Positions 43,812 to 52,638 of a DNA stretch of 64,000 nucleotides are shown here, piece by piece. The notes beneath the pieces were generated by a model. The model worked only from the letters and a program-made list of their open reading frames with translations, made no database searches and had not been told where the DNA came from. Position numbers and translations under genes: made by a program. Positions within the stretch are counted from its first letter, which is position 1; the number at the start of each line of letters is the position of its first letter. The DNA lies in contig NZ_ACZN01000020.1 in the NCBI RefSeq assembly GCF_000176135.1, forward strand, positions 124,001 to 188,000. The letters run 5' to 3'. The stretch is from Vibrio coralliilyticus ATCC BAA-450 (GTDB lineage: Bacteria > Pseudomonadota > Gammaproteobacteria > Enterobacterales > Vibrionaceae).

Positions 43812-44963
43812 TTAATCTTGCTCTCGACGGAAAGCAAAACGTATCAGCACGATAGCCACACCTAATGTTCCACCGAGTAATGTCCCCAAGATAACAATCA
43901 GAGTGCGTTTTGGTTTATCACGGCTTATTGGTTTATCAACACTTTCTAAGAAGCGAAAAGTTTGAAACCGAATCGAGCGATCTATTTTAAGATACTCTAG
44001 CATATCCAATTTTGCATTAATTTGTTGGAGGCGAGGCTCTACTACACTTAAGTTTTTTACCAATTCTAATGCTTTGACTTTAGCTTCAAGAGCTTTAGTG
44101 CCTAAGTCAATGCCAAAGATTTCATTACTACTATTAGTGCGGATAGGCTGCGTAACACCCGCAGCTTTCGCAATGTCCATTGCGAACTTAGCTCTTTCTA
44201 TTTCAACAACTAACTTGTTAACTGCTTGGCTTTCCAAAATTCGCTTCTGCTGAATAAGCTCATTGCGCTTGCCATCTACCACTGCCTGTAAGTTGTTTAA
44301 GGCATTTTGATGAGCCTTACGTTTAATAATCCCAATATATTCATTTAGCAAAGAGTAGCTACTTTCTTTGGTTGTTGATTGAAGCGAGATATCATATGGA
44401 CTCTGCTTACCTATGCCATCTTGTTTAACTGTGATCTTTTGGAACCATGCAGCATATAGTTGTCTAGTTACCTCAGCCTCAGCCTCAGTCTCAGTCTCAG
44501 TCTCAGTCTCAGTCTCAAGTTTCGCTTTAAAGGCTCTAAACTCACTGCTTGAGTCTAAGAAATCTCTTTTGTTATTACTCGAATTAAAAGCGTCAACAAA
44601 ACGTTTAAACAAAACCTCCGTATCGACTAGATTATCCAACTCTTCGCTAACTAAAACTGTGCCATCATCTTGATAGATATCGAATACGGGTTGAAACTGT
44701 TTTACTTGCTGCTGATATGCTGCGATGTCTTGAGGTTGAGCTTTAGTAACTTTCGCTTTAGATGACCACCATTCCTGCGAGTTAAGTGCAAAGACCACAG
44801 CTCCTACAGCGAAGACTAACGTGGTAATAATGATGATTAACTTACCATTCCAAAGAGCTTCGAGCAGCTCTCTAAGATCAATTTCGTCACTAACTGGGAA
44901 AGAATTTGGTAATTGAGGTGAGTATTGCTGCTCGTTAGGTGATTGTTGAATTTGCCCGCTCAC
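43812..44963 (-). CDS. wzz: Wzz-type O-antigen chain-length determinant with internal hexanucleotide repeat
   Basis: The 383-residue inner-membrane polysaccharide copolymerase has TM1 near 40-60 (LIIIITTLVFAVGAVVFAL) and TM2 near 355-376. The typical PKRTLIVILGTLLGG precedes TM2. It starts at a GTG behind AAGGA. Residues about 150-165 are Glu-Thr/Glu-Ala dipeptides encoded by seven tandem 6-base units. Repeat-number change would keep the frame and alter only the helix length. It would set O-antigen length, probably for the 55-64 kb cluster. The C-terminus is very like that of the PCP at 11446. Confidence 0.87.
   Translation of the reverse strand: MSGQIQQSPNEQQYSPQLPNSFPVSDEIDLRELLEALWNGKLIIIITTLVFAVGAVVFALNSQEWWSSKAKVTKAQPQDIAAYQQQVKQFQPVFDIYQDDGTVLVSEELDNLVDTEVLFKRFVDAFNSSNNKRDFLDSSSEFRAFKAKLETETETETETEAEAEVTRQLYAAWFQKITVKQDGIGKQSPYDISLQSTTKESSYSLLNEYIGIIKRKAHQNALNNLQAVVDGKRNELIQQKRILESQAVNKLVVEIERAKFAMDIAKAAGVTQPIRTNSSNEIFGIDLGTKALEAKVKALELVKNLSVVEPRLQQINAKLDMLEYLKIDRSIRFQTFRFLESVDKPISRDKPKRTLIVILGTLLGGTLGVAIVLIRFAFRREQD
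44475..44516 (-). repeat. seven tandem hexanucleotides inside wzz
   Basis: Read on the coding strand there are five copies of GAGACT followed by two of GAGGCT (42 bp), encoding (Glu-Thr)5(Glu-Ala)2. Perfect short tandem repeats of this kind change copy number by slippage. A multiple of three keeps the protein in frame. Confidence 0.95.
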
Positions 44964-44974
44964 ACTTGATCCTT

Positions 44975-44994
44975 TTAAGGCGATAGCACCTTAA
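44975..44994 (-). promoter_or_regulatory. leader hairpin of the second Wzz-type gene
   Basis: TTAAGG and CCTTAA arms enclose an eight-base loop (plus strand GCGATAGCACCTTAA). It ends 12 bases before the GTG start, adjoining the AAGGA site, so folding could affect translation. It matches 19 of 20 bases of the hairpin after the other Wzz gene. Confidence 0.55.
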
Positions 44995-45092
44995 CTATTC
45001 TAAAATTTGTATACAGCGCGGGAGTGTAACATAGCGAATATATAGTGAACAGGACTTCGGCTTAACTTGAACAATAGATTACACTTATTATC

Positions 45093-45425
45093 TTAACGCC
45101 ATTCATCTAGCAGAATCACTTCTACGTCCCTATCAAACTTATCTCGAACATCACCTTCAAGAGCTTCGTGAAATTTGCCCATCTGGCTGACAAGCTCTCT
45201 CATTAAGACTACATTAGTATGGTTGGGGTTTTTACAATGACCGACGACCCTATCAATATGACTTTGCTGAGCCCACAACCTATCTCGCATATCTTTAGAA
45301 GCAGACTGAATCATTTCTTCACACATCTCTTTTTTGAAGCGATTAAAGGCTTCTGGATTATCTTGCGCCAGAGCCATAAGTTCATCAAAAGTGGGTAAGG
45401 TTTGATTGATTAACGTCGCGCTCAT
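45093..45425 (-). CDS. DUF3135 domain-containing protein
   Basis: This 110-residue soluble, helical protein of unknown function matches the DUF3135 family in size and content: LPTFDELMALAQDNPEAFNRFKKEMCEEMI at the N-terminus (conserved residues FDELMALA and NPEAF), CKNPNHTNVVLMRELVSQMGKF in the middle. Small vibrio proteins of this kind are usually annotated only by domain. It is monocistronic, with 129 bases upstream of the wzz start and no evident link to polysaccharide synthesis. Confidence 0.7.
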   Translation of the reverse strand: MSATLINQTLPTFDELMALAQDNPEAFNRFKKEMCEEMIQSASKDMRDRLWAQQSHIDRVVGHCKNPNHTNVVLMRELVSQMGKFHEALEGDVRDKFDRDVEVILLDEWR

Positions 45426-45585
45426 AATTGCCCCTTAATGGTGATAGTTTTATCAACACCATAAAAAGAGCTTAGATGAAGAATATTAGAAATGAAACAC
45501 GTCAACCCTAGCTTCTCAATTCTGAGACTGAAAGCTGCATCATCATGGACGATTCGTTCTACTAACAGTAATGATGTAAAAAACT

Positions 45586-46014
45586 TTACCAAGTTGGTTT
45601 GACGTATTTCATCGCTACGAGTTGCTTCTTAAGGCTATAACGTTCAAACAGTCCTTTTAGCGAGTTAGGTAACTGACTCGCGTCAATCGTCTCGAAGTTA
45701 TGTTGAGCATAAAATGTTTCAAGATGAGCGTAAGCAAAGCAGAAATCTTGCTCTGATAAAACATATTCAACACAGTAGTCCATTAGCTGATGCCCCAAGC
45801 CAGCTCTCCTGTGTTCTGGTATCACTAACATTCCGGTCAGCAAACGATATTTTTCAATATTTCTGAAGCGAACTAGAGCGACAATCTGTTGATCGATTGA
45901 TCCTGCAATGGTCAGCTCATCTTTTTTCGCCTTACCTGAAGGGTAATAGGCTTTGTATATACGAGAGATAATTGGAGTGTATACTGGGTCGAGTATGTCG
46001 ATTTTTAGAATCAC
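45586..46014 (-). CDS. GNAT family N-acetyltransferase
   Basis: This 142-residue acetyltransferase has the acetyl-CoA-binding motif A at LTGMLVIPEHRRAGLGHQLM (about 60-80; the R-R-x-G-L-G-H signature) and a C-terminal strand FAYAHLETFYAQHNFETI. The acceptor cannot be inferred. Two GTG starts are possible, 46023 and 46014; AAGGTG a few bases upstream favours 46014. It lies between DUF3135 and manB, and a long-loop hairpin (46043-46082) precedes it. Confidence 0.75.
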   Translation of the reverse strand: MILKIDILDPVYTPIISRIYKAYYPSGKAKKDELTIAGSIDQQIVALVRFRNIEKYRLLTGMLVIPEHRRAGLGHQLMDYCVEYVLSEQDFCFAYAHLETFYAQHNFETIDASQLPNSLKGLFERYSLKKQLVAMKYVKPTW

Positions 46015-46128
46015 ACTGAACACCTTTTAAGCAAAGATACAGCAACCTTTTCTTATCATTTAAATAACAATTGAAAAGGTTGTTTACCATTTCGAGCTAA
46101 CAATTAGGTTTTCTACACACAACACCAC

Positions 46129-47559
46129 TTAATGCACTAACGCATATAGAACATTGCGTACTAACCAATCTGCCCTTTCTTGCGTACATGATTCAGAGTA
46201 ACACCTCAGCTCGGGCGCATTTCCAGAGGGACGAATATGAACAATATCATCATTGTGGAAATAAATTCTGAGCCCATCAGTCTGATCAACTCTTTTTATA
46301 CCTGAAAGCCCAAGCTGCCACAAAGCGACCAGCTCTTCTGGTCTAGTATGGCCCAAAGCTAGTAACTCTTTGCTTCGATTGTACTCAAAGTTCTGTATGC
46401 GATCACTAGCTGTATAACGGTCTGGCAGCTCCTCCACTAACTGAGAAATTTTCTTATCCAGTTCAGCAGACTTAGCTAATACCACAATTGCAGGTAAGAC
46501 TGCATCACGAGTTGGCAACGCATCTAAGCGTGATCTCGACATTGAAACATCAGAGCCCAGTATAAACCCACCGTTGGCTTCGAAGCCTGCTACTCTTGAA
46601 TAACGTTTTTTAAGTTCTTCAATTTCAGCTACCACATATGGAGAACCAATCTGTGTGTAGCTTGTATGTGAGAATTTTCCTGACTCGGTAACTGACGTAT
46701 TACAACTAATCGGAATTGCGACAGCCTCTATCCCAATGGCCTCTGCACAGAGCAAACCTAAAATATCACCTCTAAGCCAATCTCCGTTTTCATCAGCTAA
46801 CATAGGACGATCTCCATCACCATCCGTTGTAAAAATAGCATCGAGCTTATATTTGGTAGACCATACCTTTGCCTTTCGACGCTCCTCTTCTCCTACTGCT
46901 TCGGTATCCACAGGAACAAAGATGTCACTGCGCTCTAACGAAATCACCTCTGCTCCAAGCTTCGATAAAATCAAAGAATATAAATCCCTCCCTGAACTGG
47001 AATGTTCATAAACACCTATACGCATTCTTGAAAGTGGCAGCCCATCGAAAATAAGGGTATTTCTATCTATATAATCTTTAGACGCTTCACTATTAATTTC
47101 TAATTCTGGTATTAGTGATATATCTCTAACACTAGCTTCCGACTCTAGGATAGACAATTCATCTTGCTTAGTAATTTCTCCATCGGGTCGGTAAAACTTT
47201 AAACCATTTCGGTCAAAGGGAATATGACTACCGGTAACCATGATTGATGGAACTTGATGCTTCATAGACATTAAAGCCAGGGCTGGAGTTGGCACGACAC
47301 CATAATACACAACCTTGATACCGGCTTGCTTGGCAGCACTCGCACAAGCCTTCACCATCAATTCACTACTTGGTCGATTATCAATCGCCAATGCGATCGT
47401 CTCAAAGTTAAAATTTCTTTTTAAAACATCTAAAAATGCTACGGTAAACGCAGCGCACACTTCAGGAGTGAACTGTTTTACTAAACCTCTCGCACCACTT
47501 GTACCAAAAGTGACCCCACTACTATAAAGAATTTCATTTGCCTTCTTTGTATTACTCAT
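46129..47559 (-). CDS. manB: phosphomannomutase / phosphohexomutase
   Basis: This 476-residue phosphohexomutase converts mannose-6-phosphate to mannose-1-phosphate. It has the phosphoserine loop VTGSHIPFDRNGLKFYRPDG (catalytic Ser where relatives have TASHNP), the metal loop TTDGDGDRPMLADE, and the sugar-binding FEANGGFILGSD. The C-terminal phosphate-binding loop is IRPSGNAPELRCY. The VTGSHIP variant is typical of one PMM subgroup. It follows manC by nine bases, forming a GDP-mannose supply operon. Glucosamine or glucose phosphomutase activity cannot be ruled out, but manC linkage supports mannose. Confidence 0.86.
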   Translation of the reverse strand: MSNTKKANEILYSSGVTFGTSGARGLVKQFTPEVCAAFTVAFLDVLKRNFNFETIALAIDNRPSSELMVKACASAAKQAGIKVVYYGVVPTPALALMSMKHQVPSIMVTGSHIPFDRNGLKFYRPDGEITKQDELSILESEASVRDISLIPELEINSEASKDYIDRNTLIFDGLPLSRMRIGVYEHSSSGRDLYSLILSKLGAEVISLERSDIFVPVDTEAVGEEERRKAKVWSTKYKLDAIFTTDGDGDRPMLADENGDWLRGDILGLLCAEAIGIEAVAIPISCNTSVTESGKFSHTSYTQIGSPYVVAEIEELKKRYSRVAGFEANGGFILGSDVSMSRSRLDALPTRDAVLPAIVVLAKSAELDKKISQLVEELPDRYTASDRIQNFEYNRSKELLALGHTRPEELVALWQLGLSGIKRVDQTDGLRIYFHNDDIVHIRPSGNAPELRCYSESCTQERADWLVRNVLYALVH

Positions 47560-47568
47560 CGCTTTAAC

Positions 47569-48972
47569 CTATTTACTACACCCGTAACAGTCTTCAAAAC
47601 GAACAATATCATTCTCTTGCAAATAGCTTCCAGTTTGAACCTCTATCATCTCCAAAGGGATTTTTCCTGGATTTTCAAGAGCATGAACTGTTCCAAGAGG
47701 TATATATATAGACTGGTCCTCTGTTACCAGCTTAGTTGAATCCCCTATTGTAACTAGAGCCGTTCCTGCAACTACAATCCAATGTTCACTGCGATGATGA
47801 TGCATCTGAAGTGATAGCTTTTCATCTGGTTTAACCGTGATACGCTTAACTTGATACCTATTACCAGTATCTACTGCATCATATTTACCCCAAGGGCGAT
47901 AAACTTCTCGATGAAGAATATGCTCCTGACGGCCACTCCTCTCCAACGACTCAACAAGTGATTTAACTTGTTGCACTTTATCCTTGTTAGCAATTAGCAC
48001 TACGTCTTTAGTTTCCACTGCGACAATATCATCTACGCCAACAGCAGCGATCATCTTATGCTCTGCACGAAATAAGTTATTAGAACTGTCTAAACAAAGC
48101 ACGTCACCTTGAATCACATTCCCTTTTGCATCCTTATCTGTTAACTCCCATAACGCAGACCAAGATCCTATATCACTCCATTTAGCACTCAATGGCACAA
48201 CAACTGCGTTTTTTGTATGTTCCATAACTGCGTAGTCTATCGATTCTGATTCACACTTAGAAAAAAGATCTTTGTCAATTCGAAGAAAATCTAAATCTTT
48301 GGTTGCTGTCGATATAGAGTTATCGCAAACTCGGTAAATGTTTGGACGAAACTGCTGGAGCTCTTTCAAATATTGTGAAGCTTTAAATAGAAACATTCCA
48401 CTGTTCCAGTAATACCCCTCGTCCAAATAACGCTGAGCATTCTCTATATCGGGTTTTTCTACAAATTGTTTAACATCCCATCCATCTATTACTTTCTTTC
48501 CAGGTTTAATGTACCCGTAGCCAGTTTCAGGGTAAGTAGGCTTCACACCAAATGTAGCCATTTTCCCACGACTTACGATCATAGAAGCTTTATGAACACT
48601 GTCTAAAAAGTCAGCTTGTTCTTCAATAAAGTGGTCTGCTGAAAGAACCAACATTAGAGCATCGCCATGCTCTTTTTTTATTTCTAAGGCTGCCAAAGCA
48701 ATTGCAGGTGCCGTATTTCTACCTTCTGGCTCTAGGATTAATTTTCCTAAAAGGCCGATTTCCCTAAGCTGCTCAGCAGCTAGAAAACGATGCTCATCGC
48801 CACATATTGTTATGCTTCTTTCATTACATATAGCTTCAGCTCTTATCGCAGTTTCCTGCAACATAGTTTTTTCACTAGTAAGCTTTAAAAACTGCTTGGG
48901 GTGCTGTGCTCTAGACAAAGGCCACAATCTAGAACCTATACCTCCAGCTAAAATAACAGGAATAATTTTCAA
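47569..48972 (-). CDS. manC: mannose-1-phosphate guanylyltransferase / mannose-6-phosphate isomerase
   Basis: This 467-residue type-II enzyme makes GDP-mannose. The N-terminal nucleotidyltransferase domain has AGGIGSRLWPLSRAQHPKQF and VEKPD. The C-terminal cupin isomerase domain has YRPWGKYDAVD and LQMHHHRSEHWIVVAGTA. The frame also opens at a GTG at 49026. The TTG at 48972 lies behind GAGGG and puts IIPVILAGG at the N-terminus as in the family, so it is the preferred start, with moderate certainty. It heads manC-manB, divergent from murB. Confidence 0.86.
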   Translation of the reverse strand: MKIIPVILAGGIGSRLWPLSRAQHPKQFLKLTSEKTMLQETAIRAEAICNERSITICGDEHRFLAAEQLREIGLLGKLILEPEGRNTAPAIALAALEIKKEHGDALMLVLSADHFIEEQADFLDSVHKASMIVSRGKMATFGVKPTYPETGYGYIKPGKKVIDGWDVKQFVEKPDIENAQRYLDEGYYWNSGMFLFKASQYLKELQQFRPNIYRVCDNSISTATKDLDFLRIDKDLFSKCESESIDYAVMEHTKNAVVVPLSAKWSDIGSWSALWELTDKDAKGNVIQGDVLCLDSSNNLFRAEHKMIAAVGVDDIVAVETKDVVLIANKDKVQQVKSLVESLERSGRQEHILHREVYRPWGKYDAVDTGNRYQVKRITVKPDEKLSLQMHHHRSEHWIVVAGTALVTIGDSTKLVTEDQSIYIPLGTVHALENPGKIPLEMIEVQTGSYLQENDIVRFEDCYGCSK

Positions 48973-49142
48973 GTCATTTCCCTCATCTAAAATCCCATTG
49001 ATATTTTCAGGTTGCGACTGTACCACTTATCCCTGACCTACCCAAATATCTCACTTTACATAATGCCCTTGTAAGTTGCTCATTATCACCAAACTTCAAT
49101 TTAGGGTAGAATACAGGCAGTTTAGATTATTCGATAAATCCG

Positions 49143-50189
49143 ATGCAAATATTAGCCAACGCAGATCTTAGTCGCTCCCACACCTTTTCTATCTCGCAAA
49201 CCTGCTCTTATCTGGTTGAAGTTGCAACCGTTGAAGAGATCAAACATGCCTATCAAAAACAAGAGTGGTTGAGCCTTCCTAAACTGATTTTAGGTAAAGG
49301 CAGTAATGTTTTGTTTACCCAGCCCTACCAAGGCGTGGTGGTAGTCAATAAATTGCTCGGTAAGTCGGCCAGTGAATCCGACACGCACTGGCATCTGCAT
49401 ATCGCTGGTGGTGAAGATTGGCCAAACTTGGTGAAATGGAGTGTCGAACAAGGTTATTTTGGATTGGAGAATCTCGCTCTCATCCCCGGCTGTGCTGGGA
49501 GCGCTCCTATTCAGAACATCGGCGCTTATGGCGTTGAGCTGAAAGACATCTGCGAATATGTCGACGTACTTTGTTTAGAAACCTTCAATACCAAACGGTT
49601 GAGCGCTGACGAGTGTCAGTTTGGCTATCGAGACTCCATTTTTAAACATGAGCTGTTTGAGAAAGTTATGGTTACAGCGATCGGCTTAAAACTCCCAAAG
49701 CAGTGGTCAGCAAATATCGAATATGGCCCGCTTCAATCTCTACAAAGCGAAAAACTCACCGCGCAACAAGTGTTTGAGCGAGTTTGCCAAATCCGAATGG
49801 AAAAGCTGCCTGATCCTGCCAATCTAGGCAATGCAGGGAGCTTTTTTAAAAACCCGGTTATCTCAAACAAACGATTCGAAATGTTGAGTAAACAATTCCC
49901 AAATATTGCTGCATACCCAACACAAGGTGGCGTAAAAGTCGCTGCAGGCTGGCTAATAGATCAATGCCAATTGAAAGGCCATCAAATCGGTGGTGCTCAA
50001 GTCCACCCTAAACAGGCTTTAGTGCTAGTGAATACAGGCAATGCGAACGCAAACGATGTGATCAAGTTAGCCGCAACAGTGCGCCAAACCGTATTAGAAA
50101 AATATCAGATAGCATTAGAGCATGAAGTGAGATTTATCGGTTCTCATACAGAAACGAATTTAGAGACAATATTAGAGAGCCAACAATGA
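49143..50189 (+). CDS. murB: UDP-N-acetylenolpyruvoylglucosamine reductase
   Basis: This 348-residue FAD enzyme reduces UDP-GlcNAc-enolpyruvate to UDP-MurNAc in peptidoglycan synthesis. The FAD-binding motif LILGKGSNVLF lies near 47 and ALIPGCAGSAPIQNIGAYG near 118. The C-terminal catalytic domain includes NAGSFFKNP and AAGWLIDQCQLKG. It overlaps birA by four bases (ATGA). Confidence 0.96.
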   Translation: MQILANADLSRSHTFSISQTCSYLVEVATVEEIKHAYQKQEWLSLPKLILGKGSNVLFTQPYQGVVVVNKLLGKSASESDTHWHLHIAGGEDWPNLVKWSVEQGYFGLENLALIPGCAGSAPIQNIGAYGVELKDICEYVDVLCLETFNTKRLSADECQFGYRDSIFKHELFEKVMVTAIGLKLPKQWSANIEYGPLQSLQSEKLTAQQVFERVCQIRMEKLPDPANLGNAGSFFKNPVISNKRFEMLSKQFPNIAAYPTQGGVKVAAGWLIDQCQLKGHQIGGAQVHPKQALVLVNTGNANANDVIKLAATVRQTVLEKYQIALEHEVRFIGSHTETNLETILESQQ

Positions 50190-51148
50190 AAGAGCATTCC
50201 GTAAAACTTTCTATCTTGAAAGCTTTATCACAAGGCGGCTTTCATTCCGGAGAAGAGCTTGGAGATCGACTTGGCGTATCCAGAGCCGCGATTAGTAAGC
50301 ATATCAAAGGCATCCAAGAGTGGGGCGTCGATGTGTTTCGTGTACAGGGGAAAGGCTACCAGCTCGCCAAGCCTATGCAATTGCTCGACAAAGAGATACT
50401 CCAAAATAGTTTAACGAACCGAATAGAGCTGATCCCCATAATTGACTCAACAAACCAATATCTACTTGATAGAGTCGATAGCTTAGAATCTGGGTCAGTA
50501 TGCCTTGCTGAGTATCAAGCTCAAGGCCGAGGTCGCCGTGGGCGCGAGTGGGTTTCTCCTTTTGGCTCAAACCTATACCTATCGATGTTTTGGCGTTTAG
50601 ATGCTGGTATGGCAGCCGCTATGGGGTTAAGCCTAGTTGTTGGCGTAGCAATCGTTGAAGCTCTCGAAGAGATGGGACTGACAGGCGTAAAACTAAAGTG
50701 GCCGAATGACCTCTATTATCAAGACAAGAAGCTCGCAGGTATTCTGGTCGAAATGTCAGGCCAAGCTGGTGCAGCAGCCAACCTTGTCATAGGTATGGGG
50801 CTCAACTTGATGATGTCAGAGGCGACAGAAGGCATTACCCAGCCTTGGGCCAGCTTAGATGATGTTGCAGATAATCAACAGATTGATAGAAACCAACTCG
50901 CGATTACCATGATAACCACCCTACACAAGGCTTTGGATGACTACGAACTCTATGGGATGGCTGGTTTTGTCGAGAGATGGAATCGTTTGGACAACTTTAT
51001 CAACCGCCCGGTAAAACTGCTTATGGGGCCTAGAGAGATTGCCGGAATCGCCAGAGGCATCAACGAACAAGGCGCCGTTATTTTAGAAACCGAAAGTGGA
51101 TTAGAAACCTTCATCGGTGGTGAAATCAGTCTTCGTCCTCATCAGTAA
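50186..51148 (+). CDS. birA: biotin--protein ligase / biotin operon repressor
   Basis: This 320-residue bifunctional protein has an N-terminal winged helix (LKALSQGGFHSGEELGDRLGVSRAAISKHI) that represses the bio genes. A ligase domain with the biotinyl-AMP loop GRGRRGREWVSP near 110 and KWPNDLYYQDKKLAGILVE follows. It is coupled to murB, as in E. coli. In E. coli coaA and a tRNA operon follow; here pssA does. Confidence 0.95.
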   Translation: MKEHSVKLSILKALSQGGFHSGEELGDRLGVSRAAISKHIKGIQEWGVDVFRVQGKGYQLAKPMQLLDKEILQNSLTNRIELIPIIDSTNQYLLDRVDSLESGSVCLAEYQAQGRGRRGREWVSPFGSNLYLSMFWRLDAGMAAAMGLSLVVGVAIVEALEEMGLTGVKLKWPNDLYYQDKKLAGILVEMSGQAGAAANLVIGMGLNLMMSEATEGITQPWASLDDVADNQQIDRNQLAITMITTLHKALDDYELYGMAGFVERWNRLDNFINRPVKLLMGPREIAGIARGINEQGAVILETESGLETFIGGEISLRPHQ

Positions 51149-51257
51149 ATCACAGGTTTTACAACTAGCATTGTCGAACTAGGATCTGGCAACTAGGAAC
51201 TGCTAGTACATTTTGCTAATATCCTTGTCCACTTTAAGTAAAGGTAACCCATCCAAC

Positions 51258-52598
51258 ATGATGACTAATAGGAACTTATTCGAACAACTTCCTACTTTAG
51301 CGCAAGACCCAGCTCAGTTTGAGACACTTTATGCAGCTAAAGATTTTCGAACTCGCTTAATAGAAGCGATTCGTAAGGCAAGTAAACGAATCTACCTGGT
51401 TGCTCTTTATTTGGAGGATGATGAAGCAGGAAGAGAGATCTTAACTGAGCTCTATGAAGCGAAACAGCGCAACCCTGGTCTTGAGATCAATGTATGTGTT
51501 GATTGGCATCGTGCTCAGCGCGGCTTAATTGGTGCAGAACCAGGCGAAACCAACGCCTCTATGTATAAAAGCTTCGCGGATAATTACGAGCACAGAATTC
51601 CTATCTATGGTGTTCCGGTTCGTGGACGTGAAGTATTCGGCGTTTTGCATTTAAAAGGCTTCATTATTGATGACCAAGTTATCTACAGTGGTGCGAGCCT
51701 TAACAACATCTATCTCAACTACAAAGAACGTTATCGCTTCGACCGCTATCATGTACTAAATAACAAAGCTCTTGCAGATAGCATGGTTAATTTCGTTCAG
51801 AAAGAGATGATCGACCACCCTGCAGTTAACAACCTAGCTTGTTCAAAGAAACCAGAGACCAAAGAGATAAAGGCGCAAATTCGCCAATTAAGGGCTTCGC
51901 TCGCCAAGTCCTCGTATCAATTTGAGTCACAAGCAGTCTCTCAAGAGCAGGTTGCAGTAACGCCTATCGTCGGCGTGGGTAAAAAACGTAACAAGCTTAA
52001 TCAAGGCATCAATCAGTTACTCGCACAAGCCAAAGATGAGATCTTCATCTGTACACCTTATTTCAACTTCCCGCGCAGCGTGGCTAAGGAAGTAAAAAAA
52101 GCGCTAAAGCGTGGTGTGAAAGTGACTATAGTGGTTGGTGATAAAACGGCGAATGACTTTTATATCTCACCTGAGGAAGAGTTTAAAACCATCGGTGGTC
52201 TGCCCTACCTTTATGAACGTAATTTGCGTCAGTTTGCTAAGTCGAATGAGGCCAATATCGCCAGTCGCAAGCTTTCTATCCACCTATGGAAGCATGAAGA
52301 AAACAGCTTCCATCTAAAAGGCATTTGGGTAGACAAGCGTTACATGCTGATTACGGGCAATAACCTAAACCCGAGAGCATGGAGCTTGGACTTGGAAAAC
52401 GCTCTCTTTATCCAAGATAACTTCCACCACCTAACACCTCAATTTGAAAAAGAGGTGGAGAATATTCTTCAGCACACTCAGCTAATTTGTACCTATAGAC
52501 AATTAGAGAAAGCAGAAGATTACCCTGATGCTGTTCAAAAGCTGATGCGTAAGATTACCCGCGTAAAAGCAGATCGGGTATTGAAGCAAATTCTATAA
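51258..52598 (+). CDS. pssA: CDP-diacylglycerol--serine O-phosphatidyltransferase
   Basis: This 446-residue phospholipase-D superfamily enzyme makes phosphatidylserine, the precursor of phosphatidylethanolamine. Two HKD-type motifs are visible, LHLKGFIIDDQVIYSGASLN and HLKGIWVDKRYMLITGNNLN. CVDWHRAQRGLIGAEPG matches E. coli PssA. The frame opens at 51213, but MMTNRNLFEQLPTL at 51258 is the better start. It stands alone between birA and wecA. Confidence 0.93.
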   Translation: MMTNRNLFEQLPTLAQDPAQFETLYAAKDFRTRLIEAIRKASKRIYLVALYLEDDEAGREILTELYEAKQRNPGLEINVCVDWHRAQRGLIGAEPGETNASMYKSFADNYEHRIPIYGVPVRGREVFGVLHLKGFIIDDQVIYSGASLNNIYLNYKERYRFDRYHVLNNKALADSMVNFVQKEMIDHPAVNNLACSKKPETKEIKAQIRQLRASLAKSSYQFESQAVSQEQVAVTPIVGVGKKRNKLNQGINQLLAQAKDEIFICTPYFNFPRSVAKEVKKALKRGVKVTIVVGDKTANDFYISPEEEFKTIGGLPYLYERNLRQFAKSNEANIASRKLSIHLWKHEENSFHLKGIWVDKRYMLITGNNLNPRAWSLDLENALFIQDNFHHLTPQFEKEVENILQHTQLICTYRQLEKAEDYPDAVQKLMRKITRVKADRVLKQIL

Positions 52599-52638
52599 AT
52601 TCAATTTTACCTTATAACCACCAACCTTAGGCTAAAAA

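Noticed and set aside
44975..44994. GGCGATAGC resembling the RfaH ops element of JUMPstart sequences
   Set aside because: It lies on the plus strand, opposite to the wzz gene it precedes, and the match to GGCGGTAG is partial. No other JUMPstart sequence is present.
46043..46082. 10-bp inverted repeat (CAACCTTTTC and GAAAAGGTTG) between manB and the GNAT gene
   Set aside because: A 20-base AT-rich loop and no U-tract make it a weak terminator candidate, so it was not listed as a feature.
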